A DNA stretch of 64,000 nt from Meandrina meandrites (taxonomy: Eukaryota; Cnidaria; Anthozoa; Scleractinia; Meandrinidae), in NCBI GenBank assembly GCA_963693305.1, contig OY855913.1, positions 10,630,701 to 10,694,700 on the forward strand, written 5' to 3'. The notes under the pieces were generated by a model. That model had not been told where the DNA came from and searched no databases. It was given only the letters and a program-made list of their open reading frames with translations. Below, in pieces: positions 49,803-61,512 of the stretch. Position 1 is the stretch's first letter. Every line of letters begins with the position of its first letter. A program made the translations under genes and the position numbers.

Positions 49803-50194
49803 CAGACAATCCCCTGTGTTTGAGGGCGTAGGACGTACGCGTCACAATACGCTATTCGATCTCATACATTCACTGTAAGGACTGACCTCAGCTTGATTCA
49901 ACTGATCGCGAGAAATGCTCCATAAAATACTGAATTTTGCATCTTTTGATCCCAAATGGCGATCTACTGTAAGCCAGATAAATAAAGTTCACCTACGTTT
50001 TGTTGTTTGCGTGGTATTTTGTGATTTGATGGGGTTTTGAGTCCGTTAATTCCTTGCCAGCCGTTTCCGCCCCCGACTTTTACGATCAGTTGAATCAAGC
50101 CGAGGTTAGTCGTTACATTACAGTGAATGTATGAGATCAAAAAGCGTACCGTGACGCGTACGTCACGCGGCCTCAAACACAGAGGATTGTCTGC
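49803..50194. mobile_element. Foldback element with ~110-bp arms
   Basis: The left arm (GACAGACAATCCCCTGTGTT ... TTGATTCAACTGATCG, 49803-49910) and its inverted copy (50082-50194) surround about 170 bp of unrelated sequence. It is a non-autonomous DNA transposon. Confidence 0.88.
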
Positions 50195-50647
50195 CTGTGG
50201 TGAAGGTCACAATTCTTAGTGTTTTAGCAGGTGTTCTAGAGACCTAAAGTAAGGCATGGAAACGGATTTATTATCGCTTTCTTAGATAATGGACCTATCG
50301 ACTCGCCCAAAATAATTGGCGCAATACACAGTGGTCCGTTCTGGGTCTGATAACCATGAAAGAAGAGTGATTATTTTTATCTGACCATATCTAGCAATAG
50401 CTTTACCGATTCCAAAAATATATTCAATCAGTCGGAAGACGACCAGATTTTCAGAGCATAGCAATTCGGCAAATTTCACGCCAAAACACTCGAAACTAGA
50501 AACTACGGAAATCGCGTTAGGTCTGTCAACCATCTGTCAACACCTTTCGTTTACGACTGACCGACCGACCGACAGCTGCCACCAACTCCCCACACATACC
50601 TATTCTCCTGTTTTGCATACGCAAAAACAGTCGTAAAAATGTCATCT

Positions 50648-50704
50648 TGGTTTAATAGCATTCTCCTTACCTTAAAAAGTTCATGTATTCAGCGATCTCT
50701 CTCT
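50648..50704 (-). pseudogene. Rab34-like exon 1 pseudogene, 3' half
   Basis: It matches 24758-24816: GTTTAATAG.ATTCTCCTTACC, then the exon's 3' part. It is separated from its 5' half (61513-61532) by the 10.8-kb transposon. Without one TCT repeat the two halves total 51 nt, exactly the length of the intact exon. Codon 11 is TGA. Confidence 0.85.
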
Positions 50705-50719
50705 CACTGGAAAAACCGA

Positions 50720-51360
50720 ACCATTTACAGACTTACAAAATGTTATTAAAATCTTTGTAAATTTTATAAAATCTCTGTACTTTCCTTGTAAATTCCAATG
50801 TCTGTAAACGTGCACACTTACAGACATTTTGTAAATCTCATAGAAAGTCTGTAAATTTTGACTAATTTTGTAGACGTAAATGTCTGTAAAAAGTTTGTAT
50901 TTTTCTTGTAAATGTTTCTATTATTTTACAGAGATTTTATTACATGTCTGTAAAATCTCTGTAAAAGTTTTACAGAGATTTTTTGAATTCTGTAAAATGT
51001 TTGTAAAATGTTTAAATTTTTCCTGTAAATTCTAAAGTCTGTAAATGTGCACACTTACAGAGATTTTGTAAAATCTGTAAAATCTCTGTGAATTTTACGG
51101 ATTCCCTACAAAATATCTGTAAAATGTCTTTATAATGTTGGTGTTTTCCTTGTAAATTTTGCAAAAAATGTTCAAATTTGAAAAGAATGTATTTAAAATC
51201 TCTGAACAATCTCTGTATTTATTTTACAGAGATTTCAAGGAGTACAATAAAATGTATGTGAAATCTCTGTATTCCACAGATCAATTAAAAGGGCTGCAAA
51301 ATTTCTCTTTTACAGATATTTTACATTTTTATAAAATCTCTTTACAATGTTAGTAAAATT
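50720..51360. repeat. Left subterminal repeat array (TGTAAAATCTCTGTAAA)
   Basis: Dozens of degenerate copies of T(C/G)TGTAAA and its complement TTTACAGA occur in both orientations, starting 15 bp inside the left terminus. In CACTA elements such subterminal repeats bind the transposase accessory protein; that role here is inferred. Confidence 0.85.
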
Positions 51361-52323
51361 AATAAACATACATTTATGTAAATGGGATGTAGCACACGGC
51401 AAATGTGATCTACTATCCTTACATGAAGTGGTACAACATGCATTGCATCTCATTTGTGAGTCAGCTGCGATAAATAATGTACATGTGGTCTGAAAACTGC
51501 AATCCACAAAACCTTTATTTTAAAAGTGTACTCTATATGTATCATTACAATATATTAATGATCAATATATTATGTATAGAAAACACTTTCAACTTTGTGG
51601 CTCCTATTGGAGTCATACATAACAATGCACACACCTTACAATATTATCGCTTCTATTATCAATTTACATTGTAACTTGTCTATCACTATATTCTATTGGA
51701 AATCATTTTCTCAACCTACATAGTAATAGAATTTATTTTTTATTAATGTGTTTAATAAATACTGATCGTTAATTTTCTCTGATTTTGTAAATAAATATCT
51801 CATAAATAGCTCAAAACAAACTTATCTGCTGAACATATTTATCATAACGATCACTGTCAAAAGGAAAATTAAGTCCACCATTTGTGAATAGAGAATGTCA
51901 CAGTATTGTAAGTCGTTTTTTCAGGTTTGTTTCAATGTAGTAATAAAAACCCTGAAATAAACAAGGATGTTATAGGCTGACAAAGATTAAGAGCTGCAAA
52001 CTTGAAAAACTTTGCCAATTTTTTCGCGTTGAGTTAGTTCTCTGTGACATAGCTCCTTTATAATTCAGTGATGGATACATGGATTGATTTTTTAGGAATG
52101 CTGAAAAAACTTGAAATGTTGAGGCCGGCTAATTATTTAAGTTGCAATACAGTTCCATTTTGGCTATCTGCAGCCGAAAACGCTTGTCAAACGTAAGTTT
52201 CAATGTTCAAAAACAGATATGGTTTTTTACCCAAGCATCAAATTGTCCTTTGTGATGACTTTTGCTGTGTCGATTCCCTTTAATTTCCCTTGAGAAAAGA
52301 GCTCCTTCTTTTGTGCATGTTAC

Positions 52324-52452
52324 CCTACTGGCAGTACATGTAGATATTCCCAGCTGTGTCGCAGTCTTCTTTAGGTTGATGATCGTAACTTCACTTGTTT
52401 TCTGTGCTTTTAAATAAAATAATGCGGTGATAATTGCCATTCCATTTGGGAT
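52324..52452 (-). CDS. Transposon gene, cyclin-fold-like exon
   Basis: 129 nt between CTCTCAATTGCAG and AGG|GTAACA; only the phase 0 frame is open. The KKTATQLGISTCTASR end resembles the last helices of a TFIIB-type cyclin repeat or a helix-turn-helix. Confidence 0.35.
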
Positions 52453-55400
52453 CTGCAATTGAGAGAGTGAAAGCAGTTCCTTAAATAAATTGGCTAACAA
52501 GCATGTTTCACAATAAGTAAGCATGCAATGCAAACACAAAAAGACACTAGCTTGCATGTCCACATCCATCCTCGGAGACTGGCCCAGGGGCAGTTAGTCA
52601 GGAGGAAATGAAGTTCATGTAAACTTGGAAAAAGCCTGGGTAGCAAAAGTTATCAGGAAGGGCTATTTGAGCCCCTGGGAAATGAGTATCTACAGACGAC
52701 TTCCAAATGGCTATGTGAATACTGTCTCCTGATTGAGCATTGGCCCAATCCGCAAATAGTAACTTAATAGTCACTTTCGTGCGTTTTTACACAATGGTTG
52801 TTGCTATACTTCAAATTATTGCCACCAGAGAGAACAAGAATACATGTATGCTTGGAAATCATTTCGGATGTCAGAAATAAATTTCAAGATCCACAAAAAA
52901 TTTCCATTTAGACTGATCGGGGTACTGTAAATGACTTGTTTACCTGTGTGATGGATGTGTTGTGGTTCAATTTTATCCTTGGTTCAAATTTTATTTTCCT
53001 TTGTTTTAATCTCATTATCATACATTACCATACCCAAAAACAAAGGACAATAAAATTGAACCACAACAGATGCATTGGCAGTCACACGGATGCATGCATT
53101 GCACAGGTAAACAAGCCAGAATTTTACGATAGATCTGATTGGTCCAAATGGAAATTTCTTTGCAGAACTTAAAATAACTCTCATTCTGACATCCGAAATG
53201 ATTTCTCTTCTCTGTCTCTTGACCCTTAATATTATGGCATCACACACAAAAGCTCCTTTACTGAAAGAAAGCATTCATGTTGGGGTTTCTTGTGTTGGCG
53301 TGTAGGTGTTATCTTTGCTTCGTGATTATCACTCATTTATTATTGCAACATGTATAATTAACAAAGGCATGCAATTAAAATTATAGAAAATTTCAGGTTT
53401 TTAAGCATCTTGCAAAAGAGTGTATTAATTGTGCCTTGAGAGGGAAGCATTAAACAAGAGATAGCATTAAACCTTCATTTCCAACACCTCAAAAATAATT
53501 TGTTCATCAATACTCTGCTAGACTTAATAATTTAAACTGTTTTTCCCTTGTCTTGAAAGACAGTTTATGTGTAACAAACATTTCAAACTGATTATTATTT
53601 ATCATGATTATGTCCCACATTTATTTCTGTATGCTCTGTCAACCTGACTGCATGTGGATGCTCTGATTGATTCCGAATTTTTCTCTTGATTATAAATAAC
53701 TCAATATTGAATGATCCACCATAGTAAGTTGTGTATTTATTTTATAACACATCAGCTGGCTTCAAATTCATTGAAATAAAAAAAAAATAAATAAATGAAA
53801 CAAAAATCGTCCAAATTACTTACATTATCTGATCTGTTTTTTCTTTACTGCTACCTTCATGCTCAGTGGACTCCTGATTTGTCTCCTGGCAAAATAAAAT
53901 GGTGGTTACAGTGCTTCAAGCTCAAGTTTTTCAGAAGTCGCCTTTTGGCGACTTTCTTTTGTAAAATGGTCGCCGCTAGAAAAATTTTGGTCGCCAAAAA
54001 TCAAAGCGTTTTTAAAGCAGGACACCTTATGTTGCCTTACATGAAGTAATACCGCTGACCATTATGAGCCGAATTAAAATCGTTCGAAGAACGTTCCTAG
54101 TTCCTAGTTCCTAGTTCCTGTCCCCTGGCGCCAAGTTGGCGCATAGGGCCTCTAAGGTTTCTGTAATCATTCATTTTTTACGGGGTTAGGTGATTAGCCT
54201 CACGCCCAACCCCCAACCTGGAGGACCAGGGGCTGTCCTTTGTCAGTTCTCTACCCCTTGACCAATCCGGCACGGTTGAACCCACCAGGGACTAAGTCCC
54301 CACCGGCATAGCTCTTGGGGGTCACTGAGACACGCAAGCTCCACCACCACGACAAGGTTACAAGCCCAGGGTGGAGAAGAACGTTCCAACGTGGTTATTT
54401 TCGTTTGCGTTGAAGAGTTTTTTTGTTGAACTGTTTCAATTATCATGCAGAAAAGTAAATAAAAGATTAAAGAAACAGGTAAGGAAGATAAACATGCAAA
54501 ACAAGTTTAATTCTTGTACAGTACACTAAAACAATGGAAAGGAAATGTGGTTTGCAAACTTTATAGGCAGTTCCATGATCGAAGGCATCAAAACACAATT
54601 ACGAGTCTGAGCAATGAGGTATCCTTAATTCAAACAGATAAGATAGGCGACTGAAATAGTTGTAATGAAAAGTTTTGTGGTCAAATTTGTTTGGCTTAGT
54701 GATTGAACTGCAAAAAAAATGTTGATGCGTAGCCAGCCCTTTGCATTACACTGGTCGCCAAATTGGCGACCTGTATGGAAAATTTAGTCGCCAAATTTTA
54801 TTTCCACTCCACTCGTTATAACAAACATCTCACATTTGTTACATAGCTACTGTACGTGTTTTTTATACGTTTTGTTAAATTAACTGAGCTCTGAGCTCAA
54901 TTACCCTGGACCACAGATAGACAGCTGCAGGTGCAATTGGTTTAACTAGAACAGCCAGGGAGTCTGTGCCTTGGATAAAATAAAAACCAATTTGCAATAT
55001 TTGGATACAAGATATTGCAATCAATGCCATGATTGGTGCCCTGCTAGCTAGAGCAGTTTTCACTTCTGTGTCAAAAAGAAGTTTGTGTTTGCTATGGTCT
55101 GGCAAATACAGTACTAGTATATTTAGTGATAGGTTTAAAAATTTCATGTCACTCATTTACTCAAACAGAACTAAAACTGCTCATTGTACACCGTTTTAGA
55201 TTGTTTCCATTAGTTAGGGTGCCATTTTCCAGGCCATCCCATAGTGTAAATATGTGCAAAACACTTTCACCTGAAACTTTTTTATTACGGTTAATTGTTT
55301 ACGATGTCCCATTCTCATAACTAAACAAGCTGAATAATTTTTTGATTTGTATTTTTTCAGTGAAAACAATCTAATCCTATGCATAAAAACAGCAAAAAGA

Positions 55401-58400
55401 TTACAGTAACATATACATGTAGTAACACAAATTACTTGACAAGCTTATTTGCACACAGTACATGTAACTGTTAGAAATAACCGTGCACGGTTTACTATCA
55501 GAAAGAGGGAAAACTATTACACTGTTTATTTATGGGGATGACTGGGCCAGATAAAAAGTGACCGGGTCATGAAAACTTTGGTTCCTGGAACTACGGGCTA
55601 TGAGTATTTTAAAAGTAAAATGACCGGGTTCTGAAAAAAATCACATTTACAGGATTTGAAAATTCAGGGCAATATCAAAGCAGGGGATGCACTGTGCATG
55701 AAAAGAAAGTGCTCAAAAAAACAGTTAAAGACTGAGAGTATACCTGGCTTGAATTAGTCTGGTCGGGAAACAAAAAAAAACTACTTGTTTCAGAGTTGGA
55801 AAAATATCTAAACCAATAAAAAAAAATATCTAACCAATTGCTGGAAAAAGTTTAACCAATCTACACAATGTGTTCATTAAACAGCTTTCATGGTGTTATC
55901 ATGTCATAATTTTGTGTCAACTTTAGTATTATTTCCATTGACCGGGCTTTGAAAAATTTAAAACGAGTCAGGACGGGCTAAGAAATTCTGGCATGATGCT
56001 AAAGTTATTTTGGATTATCTGACCCGGTCATCCCCATAAATAATGAACCGTCCCTTAATAGCTTGTAATTCAGTATTTGTTATTGTAAGGATTACCATGA
56101 GTTAAAAACCTTGAACAATAAATACCTAATCATCACCATCATCATTATTACCGGTAATAATTGCTATTATTAAAAGAAACCTGTACATTTCTTCAGTAGC
56201 CAGTCAATACGTGATTTACTGCTTTATCATTGTCATGATGATGATTATTACTTTCATTTAATTTCCTAGCTGTAATTTGACTGTACAGACAACTTTAACC
56301 TTTGGACCTGAGTACTCCTGCCTTATCCCCTCTATCTCAAACAAAAGGTTCAAGTTCTTGTAAATAAGAATTAGTGAGAACACATACATGTACACCTGTA
56401 CAGCAGTTTTCAGCTCAGTGTCTTCAAACCAAAACCAAAGCAATCACTCTCGACTGACTACATAATCACAAAGGACACTCAGAATTCAGTCTCCAATCAA
56501 AACTCAAAGTTATTACATGTAGTGTCAGGAAATGCATGAAAACTCACAACTGGTTTTGATTTTACTTCTTATTTGCTGAGAGAGTGGCACAAGATTCTTG
56601 GGCTAATCAATTGAAAGGCCGCAAAAGAAAACGTCCTCCTGGAATTTTGTCAAAATTGAACATTGTCAAAACAACTCCAAATTTTGCATGTAGCTTTGTT
56701 TATGTGTGTTTAACATTGCCCGGTATTTCTTTCGCTGTTGTTTGGTCTCTTTCTCCATAAATTACGCATGCAAAAAAACACGGCTTTCGCTTGCAACGTC
56801 TTAATTGGATAAGGCATAAACAAAAGAAGCCTTTCATTTGTTGAAACAATGAAATCAGCGAAGGTTAACCGGTTAACCAGTTACGGCTGTTTTAAACCAA
56901 GCTCTAAGCCCTAGCCTAAACTTTAACTCTAACCCTAACTCCAAGGTTTAGGGTTAGCGTTTCAGTTTAGGGTTAAAATTTGGGATTAGGGTTAGCATTT
57001 GAGCTATAAACCAAACGCTTAACCCTAGGCCCGCGGTTAGCCTTGAGTGCAGTTTGCTTGCGGTTAGCTTTCACTCCGGTTTGCTTGCGGTTAGCTTTCA
57101 CTTCGGTTTGCTTGCGGTTAGCTTTCCATCCAGTGTGGTTGCAGTTAGCTGTTTTTTTTTTTTTTTCCTTGTTTGGCTCCACAACACTCGACTACTTTTG
57201 TGACACGACACGCGCTCTGTCGATCCGATTTAACGAACGCGAAGTAAACATGCATGGCGGTCGCCGTCGACGTTAAATTTAACGCTGGTTTTCATACTAC
57301 ATCTTAGTTTTGCTTTCAGTAAAGCACTGTTTGCTCTCACTTCTCCAATCCTTGCATCATCGCATCACACACACTACAAAAAATCCCGCGAAATCAAGAC
57401 AGGACTTCACGCACTTTTTGGTTTTCGGCTGCATTGATTGATCGATCGATCGATGAATATTTAATGAGGTACCGGGAATTTTGTCGACAGGAGAGGTCCT
57501 GCCCGCAACACTCCAACAATTTTGATAAGTCTAAAACCAGCTCGCTTATCGGCAACTTTGATGCCGCAGCATCCCCGCCAACACTGCAAAACTCGTGCTG
57601 ACAAAGTTCCCGACAAGAAACCTGCCTTAGACTTCCCGCCTGGATCAACCTGCCTTTGTCGGACAACTTTCACCTCCAGCGCCTAAAATAGCGCTATTGT
57701 GCAAACAAAGCGCAGAACAACCCTCAGTTCTTCGAGAGATGCTATTGACTTGCGAGTATCCAGACTTAATGATGTCCTTCAACCACCAGACGGTTGCACT
57801 CAAAGCATTTTATTCTCACAAGCAAATCGCCATCTTTTTTCCTTTTCTCACACGTCAGTTCAACCTCACAATGTGGTATCCAGTCCCTTTCTAACCCCCC
57901 CCCCCCCCCCCCCCCCCCCCGCCAAGGCAAATCAAAATGAAAACATGGCTGCGGCATCGCAATTTCTTGTAATGGCGCGTTTGAAGTTCTTCTCGCCTTC
58001 CCGTTACACTTACAAAACCCTACGAAGAAAGATGACCACGCATTGTGTTGAAAAACTCATACTACTGGCTGACTGTGAAGAATGAAAGCTGCAAGCACTT
58101 TATTTTCATTTCTGCATACGATAATTATCGACAGGAAAGCAAAGACACACGAAATGAGATACAGGTCAGTGTAAAGCACACATAAACAAACCCGCATGTG
58201 AAATTTGGAATGTTTTTGACAATGTTCAATTTTGCCAAAATTCGAGGGGGACGTTTTCTTTCGCGGCCCTTCAATTTAAGTCTAAATTATTAAACCAAAG
58301 TATAAAATCAGTTACATTCGACACTCAAGTGAAAATCGCTCTATACTGTACTACTTGTACAGGCTTATGTTGTAATGCATACATGTACATGTACAGGTAC

Positions 58401-59489
58401 GTCACCAGTCAAATTTTGCTATTGAATGTGCCTGTAATAAAGGAAGTTGACTTTACAATGAAGGGGATTAGACAAATTAATTAGTGATAAGAAGATTAAC
58501 TACAAGTCATACCTCATCCCCTTGTTTACTGCTTTTCTTATTTATCAGTTGCTTTTTAGTACTCTGTGAAAAAAATCACATCTATGAATGTCAGTGTACT
58601 GAAACACAATTCAAATTATATGAGTTTGTTTTTTAAGTTGAGAAGTTAATTGCAAGTCTTGACACAAATAATACTGTCAACAACAGGAGACGTACTATAC
58701 AACAGCAGAATGCAACAGGGAGGATCAAAACATGCCAATCACGGCTGTTACATGGTGAATTTGAACAAGCTCAAAGTGAATACATGTAAATGCATGAAAT
58801 TTGGTAGTCAAATAATGAGAGCACAAGTTTCAAATATTATGAACTATTGACTATCACCTGACCAAGGCTAAAGTTAGTAACCAGATCACCCTTATTTGTA
58901 CATCTACAGTGTAAGGGTGCCCCATTGGGCAGTCACTGTAAAAATCGGACTGTGCAATTATGCACCTCGTCCCTCATATTTAAAAATATTATATTTTCAG
59001 CACAAGTTTTCATAAGACCGACTGTATATGCATGAATGCAGTCCTTTACAGTTATATAGTTATTACTATATAGTTATTGGGACAAGTTTTACTTCCATAA
59101 CAGGTATGGTATTTTCTGGTGTAAAATCTAGAATGGTTTATACGTGTAGCTATCAATATCCAACAAGCAAAATATGGACAAACGACATGAGGCTTCATGT
59201 AAATTAAACTACGAAAGACTTCAGCTTACCTGTACATGCAGAAAGTTTTCAACAATAGCAGATACGTTGTCCAAAATCCTTAGAGATGATATATTATACT
59301 TGAAAGAAAACTTTCTATCGCCTGGTGACTGAGAATGTAGACCGATCCTTGTAGCACAAAGCAGTTACACTGCTTTCAGAACAACACAGGCAACCTCGAT
59401 GGATGATTTACCGCTCGATCGGGTTTCCCTTGTCGGTATTTCATCAAATTACACTTCTTACCGTTCCGAAAAACATAATTTGGGGACAT
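52324..59489 (-). CDS. Unidentified spliced gene carried by the transposon
   Basis: Candidate exons on the minus strand, 5' to 3', are 59462-59489 (MSPNYVFRN), 59230-59321 (GDRKFSFKYNISSLRILDNV, SAIVENFLHVQ), 58513-58563 (STKKQLINKKSSKQGDE), 54905-55065 (VKTALASRAPIMALIAISCI ... VYLWSR), 53824-53885 (ETNQESTEHEGSSKEKTDQI) and 52324-52452 (IPNGMAIITALFYLKAQKTS, EVTIINLKKTATQLGISTCT, ASR). The first three join in phase, as do the fourth and fifth; links between groups are missing. All have GT-AG borders. The last exon looks faintly like a cyclin-fold repeat of TFIIB/BRF-type factors. That is a guess. It could be a captured host gene or an element protein. Confidence 0.35.
52850..53206. repeat. 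Foldback MITE inside the transposon
   Basis: GAAATCATTTCGGATGTCAG and CTGACATCCGAAATGATTTC bound an element whose inner blocks are also inverted (CTTGTTTACCTGTGTG and CACAGGTAAACAAG; TGTTGTGGTTCAATTTTAT and its complement). Confidence 0.85.
53824..53885 (-). CDS. Transposon gene, acidic/polar exon
   Basis: 62 nt between TTATTTTGCCAG and AAT|GTAAGT. Polar, Glu/Ser-rich. Confidence 0.35.
53930..54806. repeat. Nested repeat block with TCGCCA-rich ends
   Basis: AGTCGCCTTTTGGCGACTTT at the left and ACTGGTCGCCAAATTGGCGA at the right are short palindromes of one type. In between lies a run of TAGTTCC units (54.10 kb) and, at 54.18-54.37 kb, a GC-richer segment (GACTAAGTCCCCACCGGCAT) resembling a retrotransposon 5' leader. 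Boundaries are uncertain. Confidence 0.4.
54905..55065 (-). CDS. Transposon gene, internal exon with hydrophobic helices
   Basis: 161 nt after TTTTTGACACAG. Only one frame is open. It ends AGG|GTAATT in phase 0, matching the next candidate exon at 53885. Confidence 0.3.
55526..56043. mobile_element. MITE with TTATTTATGGGGATGAC ends
   Basis: The 5' end TTATTTATGGGGATGACTGG, GCCAGAT is mirrored by ATCTGACCCGGTCATCCCCA, TAAATAA. Internal GACCGGG blocks are repeated. It is about 518 bp, noncoding, and nested in the CACTA element. Confidence 0.85.
56905..57015. repeat. Degenerate telomere-like repeats (CCCTAA then TTAGGG)
   Basis: AACCCTAACTCC turns into TTTAGGGTTAGCG and GGATTAGGGTTAGC within 110 bp, so the two orientations are back to back. 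The units are spaced and diverged. Confidence 0.7.
57040..57150. repeat. 27-bp GGTTTGCTTGCGGTTAGCTT minisatellite
   Basis: Three to four units of GGTTTGCTTGCGGTTAGCTT, TCACTCC. The same type of unit recurs near 33.8, 42.9 and 44.85 kb. Confidence 0.85.
58513..58563 (-). CDS. Transposon gene exon 3
   Basis: 51 nt between TTTTTTCACAG and GAG|GTATGA, phase 0-0. Lysine-rich, as in a linker. Confidence 0.4.
59230..59321 (-). CDS. Transposon gene exon 2
   Basis: 92 nt, acceptor CAGTCACCAG, donor CAG|GTAAGC. Phase 1 in matches exon 1 (AACG|GTAAGA). Confidence 0.4.
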
Positions 59490-60599
59490 TCTGCCTCAAA
59501 AGCCAACAGAAGGAAGTAACAATTCGCGAATTCAGATTTAAACGTTACAAAATCACCAACAAATCTTCACTCCTTTCGAAAATGGCGGTAAATGGGTGGA
59601 GCAGAGGATCTCGGGAAGCAGTTCCGTAAGGTATTTCATGTATGGGTCGTATGGGTACACGTTTGATACTCTATGAAGCAACACCGCTGACAGCGGTCCC
59701 CAACAGTGCGTAAAGATTCGATAAAGGTTCGTAAAGAGAATTTACGACACGTGAAGAGGTCAAGAAGAAGCGCGTCAAAACAACTCTGTAAGATCTTACA
59801 TACCCACGAGACATCTATATTTGACTTCTTTGGACGTCGTTGTTGAAATAGAAGGTGGAGAATTATATATCTACGTTGTTTACGCATATGTAATATCCTG
59901 TACAGCATGGTACAGAGTCCTTACGCGTTCTCTGCCAGTTCACGCGTCTTTACGGAACAAGTAACATTGTTGTAAAGAGGGCCTTCTATAACTGTTCTTT
60001 ACGCAAGAGTTAAAGAGGTGTAAATTCGCGATGTTGCATATAATTACTAGCAAACTTTGTCAAAACATTCGAGAACTTATAAGGTGTCCTTACACTCAGG
60101 GTGCTTACCATTTAGCCAAAAAATCCGGAAATTTCGGTTGAAAGTCAAATGGAACAGTAATTTTCCGGAAAATCCGTTCCGTTCGGAAATTGTGGACTAC
60201 CTCCAGAGGTAGTCCTCTTTTTCCGTTCGGAACGGAACGTCGGAAATTTCCTTACCATTTGCACGATTTCCCAGTTCCAGTCTCTCATCAACGGAAAACA
60301 ATAACAGGAAACCGAACTTCAAATGGTAAGCGCCATCTCGTTCGGTTGGTTTGCTGATTTTGGAAAATCCCTTAGCATTAATCAGTGTTCATTCCAACCG
60401 GTTTCTTCTGTCAAATGGTAAGCACCCTCGGTGTACGGTAATCTACACACAACAGTATACAATAGTATAAGGAAATAGAGGTATACTGCTCATTATACAG
60501 ACCGTATATCCGAACTTCAGTACACACCAGTATACCTTTTCGTACTCATTACGCATACGGATTCATTATACCTCCGTATACATGTCATTTCATGCAGTG

Positions 60600-61208
60600 A
60601 TACATACATTTTACAGAGCCCTACTTGTGCACTTTTACAGACATTTTGCAGAGCCCTTCTTGTGCACTTTTCCAGACATTTTACAGAGCCCTGCTTCTGC
60701 ACTTTTAAAGACATTTTACGGAGCCCTGCTTGTGCACTTTTGCAGACATTATACAGAGCCCTGCTTGTGCACTTTTACAGACATTTTACAGAGCCCTGCT
60801 TATGCACTTTTACAGACATTTTACAGAGCCCTGCTTGTGCACTTTTACAAACATTTTACAGAGCCCTGCTTGTGCACTTTTACAGACATTTTACAGAGCC
60901 CTTCTTGTGCACTTTTACAGACATTTTACAGAGCCCTGCTTATGCACTTTTACAGACATTATACAGAGCCCTGCTTGTGCACTTTTACAGACATTTTACA
61001 GAGCCCTGCTTGTGCACTTTTACAGACATTTTACAGAGCCCTGCTTATGCACTTTTACAGACATTTTACAGAGCCCTGCTTATGCACTTTTACAGACATT
61101 ATACAGAGCCCTGCTTGTGCACTTTTACAGACATTTTACAGAGCCCTGCTTATGCACTTTTACAGACATTTTACAGAGCCCTGCTTATGTACTTTTACAA
61201 ACATTGAA
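60600..61208. repeat. 35-bp minisatellite, ~17 units (right subterminal)
   Basis: The unit ACATTTTACAGAGCCCTGCT, TGTGCACTTTTACAG is repeated head to tail with few changes. Because 35 is not a multiple of 3 and the unit has no stop, all three + strand frames stay open for 180-220 codons; these are not genes. The unit contains the TTTTACAGA motif of the left-end array. Confidence 0.95.
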
Positions 61209-61512
61209 TTTACAGAGATTTTACAAACTCAACAAATTCTCTGTGAATCGTAAGATTACAGACTTTTTCGAGACATTTTGTTAAGTCTGTAAATTTAAGT
61301 CAATATTTTATATTCTAAGACCTCAAAACTTACAAACATTTTATTAGGTTTTTACCTTACAAAAGTACACAAAAAGTCTGTAAAAGTATAATTTACAAAG
61401 ATTTTGTTTTGAGGAAGGGAAAGACCCAAGCTTCTCTTTTTCATATAATGTCTGTAAAATTTGAATTTACAAACATTTAGGAAAGTCTGTAAAGGGTTCG
61501 GTTTTTCCAGTG
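61209..61512. repeat. Right subterminal repeats and terminus
   Basis: TCTGTAAA, TTTACAAA and related motifs in both orientations continue to the terminal CCAGTG at 61512. Confidence 0.8.

Larger units (their letters stand above)
56609..58276. mobile_element. 1.67-kb nested transposon with ~100-bp inverted ends
   Basis: AATTGAAAGGCCGCAAAAGA, AAACGTCC and, inside, AATTGAACATTGTCAAAA are matched in inverted order at the right end (GACAATGTTCAATTTTGCC, GGACGTTTTCTTTCGCGGCC, CTTCAATT). The interior holds degenerate TTAGGG-like repeats, the GGTTTGCTTGCGGTTAGC minisatellite and a poly-C run, but no recognised transposase. Confidence 0.88.
50705..61512. mobile_element. 10.8-kb CACTA/EnSpm-type DNA transposon
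   Basis: The left terminus CACTGGAAAAACCGAACCAT, then TTACAGACTT, and the inverted right terminus CACTGGAAAAACCGAACCCT, then TTACAGACTT, differ at one of about 29 positions. TCT flanks both ends. Removing the element and one TCT restores the 51-nt Rab exon, which proves the 3-bp target duplication. CACTG/CACTA ends, a 3-bp duplication and long subterminal repeats are the hallmarks of the EnSpm/CMC superfamily. No transposase was recognised, so it is probably non-autonomous. It carries nested MITEs and a spliced minus-strand gene. Confidence 0.92.

Noticed and set aside
56905..57015. Interstitial telomere fusion site
   Set aside because: Orientation is CCCTAA then TTAGGG, the reverse of a head-to-head fusion, and it sits within a transposon.
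60582..61284. Three long overlapping + strand ORFs (181-223 codons)
   Set aside because: All come from one stop-free 35-bp tandem repeat read in three frames; composition is purely periodic.
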